DNA of 64,000 bases. Source: Thermoflexibacter ruber. GTDB taxonomy: Bacteria; Bacteroidota; Bacteroidia; Cytophagales; Thermoflexibacteraceae. Below, in pieces: positions 59,664 to 64,000 of this stretch. The stretch is taken from positions 221,795 to 285,794 of the forward strand of contig NZ_FONY01000001.1 of NCBI RefSeq assembly GCF_900113045.1, given 5' to 3'. A model generated the notes under the pieces. It was given only the letters and a program-made list of their open reading frames with translations. It had not been told where the DNA came from and searched no databases. The position numbers and the translations under genes are program-made. How positions within the stretch are numbered: position 1 is the first letter of the stretch; each line of letters opens with the position of its first letter.

Positions 59664-61829
59664 ATGAAACTCCCAAACACCATTTTTCTCTTAGCAAATC
59701 TATTTTTGCTAACTTTGTTGCTTTATTCCTGCGGTCAGGAAAACCAACACAACCAAAATAAAGAACTTAAACGCATGACAGCTACTCCTCCCAAAGCGAA
59801 AATTGTCCCTAAAGAATTGGAAATTCATGGACACAAACGCATAGACAACTATTACTGGCTCAATGAAAGAGAAAACCCCGAGGTGATTGAGTATCTGAAA
59901 GCAGAAAATGCTTACTTAGATACCGTACTTGGGCATACCAAGGAAACCCAAGAGAAACTTTTTGCAGAAATGAAGGGCAGAATCAAAGAACAAGACGAGT
60001 CTGTGCCTTATAAGTTAGATGATTACTACTACTATGTACGCTATGAAACGGGCAAGGAATATGCGATTTACTGCCGCAAAAAAGGCTCTTTGCAAGCCCA
60101 AGAAGAAGTGATGATAGACGGAAATGAACTTGCCAAAGGACATGCCTATTTTGCCGTAGGCGGAATGCAAGTGTCTTACAATCAAGATATTTTAGCTTAT
60201 TCTACTGATACAGTAAGTCGCAGGATTTATACCTTGTATTTCAAAAACTTAACCACAGGCGAAACCTTGCAAGACGTAATTCCTAATATCACAGGAAATA
60301 TCGCTTGGGCAAATGACAACAAAACCATTTTTTATGCGCGCCAAGACTTGCAAACCTTGCGTTCCTACCAAATCTACAAGCACGTACTTGGCTCAGACCC
60401 CGCCAAAGATGAACTCATTTTTGAGGAAAAAGATGAAACGTTCAATGTAGGTGTATATCGCACCAAGTCAAAGAAATATATGGTGATTGCGTCCAGCAGT
60501 ACGCTGACTACCGAAGCCCAAATCTTAGACGCAAGCAAGCCCAATGAAAAATTCAAACTTTTTTTGAAAAGAGAAAGAGAACACGAATACGGCATAGACC
60601 ACGTAGGCGATAAGTTTTACATCCGCACCAACTGGCAGGCTAAAAACTTCCGACTCATGGAAGTAGCAGAAAACCAAACTGCGGACAAGGCAAAATGGAA
60701 AGAAGTCATTGCCCATAGAAAGGAAGTGCTGTTGGAAGGTTTTGAAGTTTTTAAAAACTTTTTGGTCTTAGAAGAAAGAAAAGAAGGTTTGATGCACCTA
60801 CGAATTATCAAAAACGACAAAACAGAACACTATGTCGACTTTGGTGAGCCAACTTATGCCGCAGGTACAGGAATAAATTTAGATTTTGATACCAATATCT
60901 TGCGCTACGGCTATACTTCCCTGACTACCCCAAGTTCCACTTTTGACTACAACATGGACACTAAAGAGAAAACCCTGCTCAAACAGCAGGAAGTAGTGGG
61001 TGGCACATTCAAACCTGAGAACTACCAAGCAGAAAGAATTTATGCCACTGCCCAAGACGGCACCAAAATTCCTATTTCTTTGGTGTATAAAAAAGGCACG
61101 CCCAAAGACGGAACGGCTCCGCTTTATCAATACGGGTATGGCTCTTATGGTTATTCTTTAGATGCAAGTTTTAGCTCGGTGCGCTTGAGTTTGTTGGACA
61201 GAGGTTTTATCTATGCGATTTGCCACATCAGAGGCGGCGAAGAAATGGGCAGACAGTGGTACGAAGATGGCAAACTTTTGAAAAAGAAAAATACCTTTAC
61301 TGACTTTATCGCTTGCTCTGAACACCTCATCAAGGAAAAATATACTTCTGCTGATAAATTGGTTGCAAGTGGTGGAAGTGCAGGAGGTTTGCTCATGGGA
61401 GCGGTGGTCAATCTACGCCCTGACCTTTACAAGGCAATCGTAGCAGACGTGCCTTTTGTAGATGTGGTTACTACCATGCTGGACGAGTCTATTCCGCTCA
61501 CCACAGGAGAGTTTGATGAATGGGGCAATCCAAAGGAAAAACAATACTATGACTACATGCTTTCCTACTCTCCTTATGATAATGTAGAGGCAAAAGCCTA
61601 TCCTAATATGCTCGTAACCACAGGCTTGCATGACTCCCAAGTGCAGTATTGGGAGCCTGCCAAGTGGGTAGCCAAGCTCCGCACTTTGAAAACAGACAAC
61701 AACCTTTTGGTGCTGAAAACCAATATGGAAGCAGGGCATGGAGGAGCATCGGGCAGGTTTGAAGCCTTGAAAGAAATCGCCTTAGAATATGCCTTTTTAT
61801 TTGATGTATTAGGCATAAAAGCGTATTAA
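59664..61829 (+). CDS. ptrB: Oligopeptidase B-like S9 serine peptidase, exported lipoprotein
   Basis: 721 residues. Lipoprotein leader LLANLFLLTLLLYSCGQ, then an N-terminal propeller (HKRIDNYYWLNERENPEVIE, AIYCRKKGS, DILAYSTDTVSRRIYTLYFK) and the hydrolase domain with YGSYGYSLDASFSSVRLSLL, ICHIRGGEEMGRQWYEDGKL, LVASGGSAGGLLMGAVVNLR (catalytic Ser), GEFDEWGNPKEKQYYDYMLS, HDSQVQYWEPAKW (Asp) and MEAGHGGASGRF (His). Oligopeptidase B cuts after Arg or Lys in short peptides; the lipoprotein location suggests periplasmic peptide scavenging. Terminator at 61833-61870. Confidence 0.94.
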   Translation: MKLPNTIFLLANLFLLTLLLYSCGQENQHNQNKELKRMTATPPKAKIVPKELEIHGHKRIDNYYWLNERENPEVIEYLKAENAYLDTVLGHTKETQEKLFAEMKGRIKEQDESVPYKLDDYYYYVRYETGKEYAIYCRKKGSLQAQEEVMIDGNELAKGHAYFAVGGMQVSYNQDILAYSTDTVSRRIYTLYFKNLTTGETLQDVIPNITGNIAWANDNKTIFYARQDLQTLRSYQIYKHVLGSDPAKDELIFEEKDETFNVGVYRTKSKKYMVIASSSTLTTEAQILDASKPNEKFKLFLKREREHEYGIDHVGDKFYIRTNWQAKNFRLMEVAENQTADKAKWKEVIAHRKEVLLEGFEVFKNFLVLEERKEGLMHLRIIKNDKTEHYVDFGEPTYAAGTGINLDFDTNILRYGYTSLTTPSSTFDYNMDTKEKTLLKQQEVVGGTFKPENYQAERIYATAQDGTKIPISLVYKKGTPKDGTAPLYQYGYGSYGYSLDASFSSVRLSLLDRGFIYAICHIRGGEEMGRQWYEDGKLLKKKNTFTDFIACSEHLIKEKYTSADKLVASGGSAGGLLMGAVVNLRPDLYKAIVADVPFVDVVTTMLDESIPLTTGEFDEWGNPKEKQYYDYMLSYSPYDNVEAKAYPNMLVTTGLHDSQVQYWEPAKWVAKLRTLKTDNNLLVLKTNMEAGHGGASGRFEALKEIALEYAFLFDVLGIKAY

Positions 61830-61832
61830 ACC

Positions 61833-61870
61833 AAATCCAAGTCGCAAATGGCTTGGATTTTTTGTTTTTT
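61833..61870 (+). terminator. Terminator after the oligopeptidase B gene
   Basis: AAATCCAAG and CTTGGATTT form a 9-bp stem with a 10-base loop followed by TTTGTTTTTT, 3 bp after the stop. Confidence 0.8.
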
Positions 61871-61885
61871 ATGCTAATTTTACTT

Positions 61886-61919
61886 CGTTTATCAGTCGGA
61901 ATATCGGAATAAACGCAGG
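61886..61919. repeat. Inverted-repeat element before the recombinase gene
   Basis: CGTTTAT (61886-61892), 16 bases, ATAAACG (61909-61915), containing CGGAATAAACGCAGG at 61905-61919. The same sequence, nearly unchanged, recurs at 63941-63956 and 63964-63976. A recombinase target or regulatory site is possible. Confidence 0.55.
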
Positions 61920-61923
61920 TATT

Positions 61924-63558
61924 ATGATAAAAGCTACCAAAATTATTCACAGGGAAGAAACAAGAATCAAAGTAGATTTCCCTTACAATCAGGAGTTTAT
62001 CACTTTACTTCGCCAAGTGGAAGGGGCGAAGTGGAGCAAAACGCACAAGGCTTGGCATATTCCTTATACCAAAGAGGCGTTTGGAAAACTAAAATCGCTT
62101 TTCCCCGATATAATCGTGGACAAACCTGAAAAGGCAGAAACCCAAACAGAAGAAAAGTCTAAACCTGCTGCAACTGTCCCAAAAGAAGAAGTAAACCTGC
62201 CCAAAGTCTCTTCGGTTTTAGTAGAAGTGATAGGCAGGAAAATAATTTTAAAACTTCCTAAAAATGAATTAGATACCAAATTTATCTTGACTTTGCGATT
62301 TTCTAAATTTGACAAGGCACAAAAGGTTTGGCTCATTCCTAACTACCCTGATAACTTGGAGCTTATCAAAGAATATTTCAAAGATAGGATTTGCAACATT
62401 ACGATTCACCAAGAAATAGAAGTAAAAACAGGAAAGGAAACTACTCAAAAAATAGATGCGAAAGATGTTTTGGTCATAAAGACACAAACCAATAGGCTAA
62501 GACTCATTTTTAGCTTTAATAAAGCATTGACGTTGGCGATTAAGAAAATGCCTTTTTGGTCTTGGGATAGCAAAAACAAATGGTGGACAATTCCTTTTTC
62601 TGATAAGTTATTGGCTCAAATTCAGGCGATTGTAAAAAATGAAGGGTTGAATTTTCATTACGAAGAAGAAAAGACTGATACAAGCAAAGTAGCCCGCAAA
62701 ACGGAATATGATGTACCCAACTATCGCTCCTGCCCTGAAAGTATGATTTTGAAACTCAAAGAATTGCGGTATAGCGAGCGTACTATCAAAGCATACAAAA
62801 GCCTTTTTGAGGAGTTTATCAACCACTATCCTACCGTAGAAATAGATAAAATTGATGAGGAGAAAATCATTGCTTTTTGCAGGTACTTGGTGATAGACCG
62901 CAAGGTGTCTGCTTCTACTCAAAATCAAGCAATTAATGCGATTAAGTTTTACTATGAAAGAGTATTGGGTGGGCAACGCAAGTTTTATTTTTTAGAACGT
63001 CCTAACAAGGAAAAAGCTCTGCCCACTGTACTTAGTATGGAAGAAGTTTCAGCAATTTTGAAAGCAAGCACCAACCTCAAACACAAGGCAATCCTGACGG
63101 TTATCTACTCCGCAGGGTTGCGGATAAGCGAGCTTATTAACCTCAAAATCAAAGATATAGACTCTGAAAGAAAGCAAATCAGAATAGAGCAAAGCAAGGG
63201 CAAAAAAGACCGCTATACCTTGCTTTCTACGAAAACACTTGACCTATTGCGGACTTATTTCAAGGCATACAAGCCTAAGGAATACCTGTTTGAAGGGCAA
63301 GAAGGAGGTAGATACTCCGCAAGGAGCATACAAGCATTTTTCCAAGAAATATGCAAAAAAGTAGGTATAAAAAAGAAAGTAAGCGTGCATACCTTACGCC
63401 ATAGTTTTGCAACGCATCTCTTGGAAAATGGCACTGATTTGCGTTATATTCAGGTTTTACTTGGACATGAAAGTACGAAAACTACAGAAGTTTATACACA
63501 CGTAACAACCAAGGGCTTTGACCAAATAAAAAGTCCGTTAGATAATTTGGATATTTGA
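61924..63558 (+). CDS. Tyrosine recombinase with three N-terminal HARP-like repeats
   Basis: 544 residues. Three repeats of about 48 residues lie at 13-61, 105-157 and 191-238, each a strand pair, a helix, then W-(3-5)-KxW-x-IP and another helix (GAKWSKTHKAWHIPYTKEAF, KFDKAQKVWLIPNYPDNLEL, FWSWDSKNKWWTIPFSDKLL). This resembles the HARP DNA-annealing domain of SMARCAL1. A core-binding domain (about 270-350) and catalytic domain (about 365-544) follow, with R400 (GLRISE), K425, H489 and R492 (HTLRH), H515 (LLGHES) and nucleophile Y524. All catalytic residues are intact. Xer recombinases lack the extension. It is followed by ssb 42 bp later. Confidence 0.88.
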   Translation: MIKATKIIHREETRIKVDFPYNQEFITLLRQVEGAKWSKTHKAWHIPYTKEAFGKLKSLFPDIIVDKPEKAETQTEEKSKPAATVPKEEVNLPKVSSVLVEVIGRKIILKLPKNELDTKFILTLRFSKFDKAQKVWLIPNYPDNLELIKEYFKDRICNITIHQEIEVKTGKETTQKIDAKDVLVIKTQTNRLRLIFSFNKALTLAIKKMPFWSWDSKNKWWTIPFSDKLLAQIQAIVKNEGLNFHYEEEKTDTSKVARKTEYDVPNYRSCPESMILKLKELRYSERTIKAYKSLFEEFINHYPTVEIDKIDEEKIIAFCRYLVIDRKVSASTQNQAINAIKFYYERVLGGQRKFYFLERPNKEKALPTVLSMEEVSAILKASTNLKHKAILTVIYSAGLRISELINLKIKDIDSERKQIRIEQSKGKKDRYTLLSTKTLDLLRTYFKAYKPKEYLFEGQEGGRYSARSIQAFFQEICKKVGIKKKVSVHTLRHSFATHLLENGTDLRYIQVLLGHESTKTTEVYTHVTTKGFDQIKSPLDNLDI

Positions 63559-63600
63559 AAACAAATTTTTTAATTCGCAAAACAAAAAAATAAATTATAG

Positions 63601-63963
63601 ATGCGTGGACTTAACAAAGTAATGCTGATAGGCAACTTAGGCAAAGAGCCAGAGGTGCAGATGTTGGAAGGAGGCATTACAGTGGCTAAATTTTCCTTAG
63701 CCACTACGGAAAGTTATAGAGATAAGGAAGGGAACGTACAAAGCGAAACAGAATGGCATAATATAGTAGCTTGGCGAAGTCTGGCAGACTTGGCTGGGAA
63801 GTATCTGAAGAAAGGCAGTACGATTTATTTGGAAGGGAAAATCAAAACCCGCTCTTATGAAGATAAGGAAAGCAATAAAAAATACGTAACAGAAATCATT
63901 GCGGAGAGTTTTATCATGTTGGATAAGCCTGCTGATAAAGCGGAAATAAACGCAAGTTTTTAA
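63601..63963 (+). CDS. ssb: Short single-stranded DNA-binding protein
   Basis: 120 residues. OB-fold SSB: MRGLNKVMLIGNLGKEPEVQ, GGITVAKFSLATTESYRDKE, SETEWHNIVAWRSLADLAGK, YLKKGSTIYLEGKIKTRSYE and KYVTEIIAESFIMLDKPADK. The usual Gly/Asn-rich linker and acidic DDxxPF tail that bind other replication proteins are absent; the protein ends in AEINASF, and those codons lie in a repeat copy (63944-63956). Bacteroidota often have one longer housekeeping ssb, so this is probably an accessory copy working with the recombinase beside it. Confidence 0.92.
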   Translation: MRGLNKVMLIGNLGKEPEVQMLEGGITVAKFSLATTESYRDKEGNVQSETEWHNIVAWRSLADLAGKYLKKGSTIYLEGKIKTRSYEDKESNKKYVTEIIAESFIMLDKPADKAEINASF

Positions 63964-63988
63964 AAATAAACGCAAGGGTTGCGTTTAT
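63941..63988. repeat. Repeat pair and palindrome at the ssb 3' end
   Basis: AAATAAACGCAAG occurs at 63944-63956 (inside the ssb C-terminal codons) and again at 63964-63976. The second copy is the left arm of ATAAACGCAA-GGG-TTGCGTTTAT (63966-63988). No T run follows, so it is not a typical terminator. The motif also lies before the recombinase gene (61905-61919). Confidence 0.65.
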
Positions 63989-64000
63989 CCAGATGTTAGC

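Noticed and set aside
61924..63558. Classical integron integrase IntI
   Set aside because: The extra helix segment that IntI has between the lysine loop and the HxxR motif is absent; the catalytic domain is Xer-like in length.
63989..64000. attC R-box at the window end (GTTAGC)
   Set aside because: It does not satisfy GTTRRRY in its visible bases and the sequence is cut by the window edge, so it was not used as evidence for an integron.

Overview
The window looks like a chromosomal segment of a Bacteroidota bacterium, most likely a Cytophagia-type gliding or aquatic organism. The reasons are: an AT-rich sequence; promoters of the TTTG-N19-TAnnTTTG type (before rpmE2, rpmB and the SRP RNA gene); a zinc-free type B L31; glutamine synthetase III; a SusC/SusD pair; the rpmB-rpmG-DUF4295-ftsY order; and several families largely confined to the phylum (DUF2452, DUF2279, DUF4221). 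No rRNA, tRNA or CRISPR was seen.

Layout. 1-660 is the 3' end of nadC. 806-5112 is a defence or stress island: a three-gene toxin / HTH antitoxin / SecB-like chaperone (TAC) module, a YcxB-like membrane protein, and a ThaI-like restriction endonuclease with two small ORFs and a beta-class DNA methyltransferase. 5208-8899 returns to core genes (rpmE2, a LiaF-like protein, glnN). 8985-9884 is a graveyard: an IS630-type transposase tail and the C-terminal relic of a second large DNA methylase, interrupted by TGA. 9943-18678 holds a response regulator without a kinase beside it, conserved Bacteroidota proteins, fRMsr, a TPR protein, an O-methyltransferase and a small cluster of secreted proteins that includes a 10-Cys peptide and a nonsense-broken lipoprotein. 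18679-20575 has a radC relic, hemH and a gene-free repeat region. 20576-27968 is core metabolism (menC, malic enzyme, aminotransferase).

28169-39376 is a compact xylan utilisation locus: susC-susD-GH10 xylanase-GH115 alpha-glucuronidase on the minus strand, with a divergent LacI-family regulator. Two operator-like ACCGATTGCAT sites lie between susC and the regulator. The GH115 gene carries a frameshift near its 3' end. 39407-47656 holds a Crp/Fnr regulator, a SprT-like protein, rseP, nfeD-floA, a 5'-nucleotidase, the SRP RNA gene and a class V aminotransferase. 47754-54449 holds a circularly permuted ATP-grasp/alpha-E protein, a membrane protein that joins a degenerate Hsp70-type ATPase to a pseudokinase, a lipoprotein and accA. 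54604-61829 holds proA, sbcD, rpmB-rpmG-DUF4295-ftsY, a rhomboid protease and oligopeptidase B.

61924-64000 ends the window with a tyrosine recombinase whose N-terminal half is three HARP-like repeats, followed by a short ssb. Copies of a CGGAA(A)TAAACGCA(A/G)G repeat lie before the recombinase, inside the last ssb codons and just after ssb. This recombinase-ssb-repeat unit, the Hsp70-pseudokinase fusion and the TAC module are the three most unusual items in the window.
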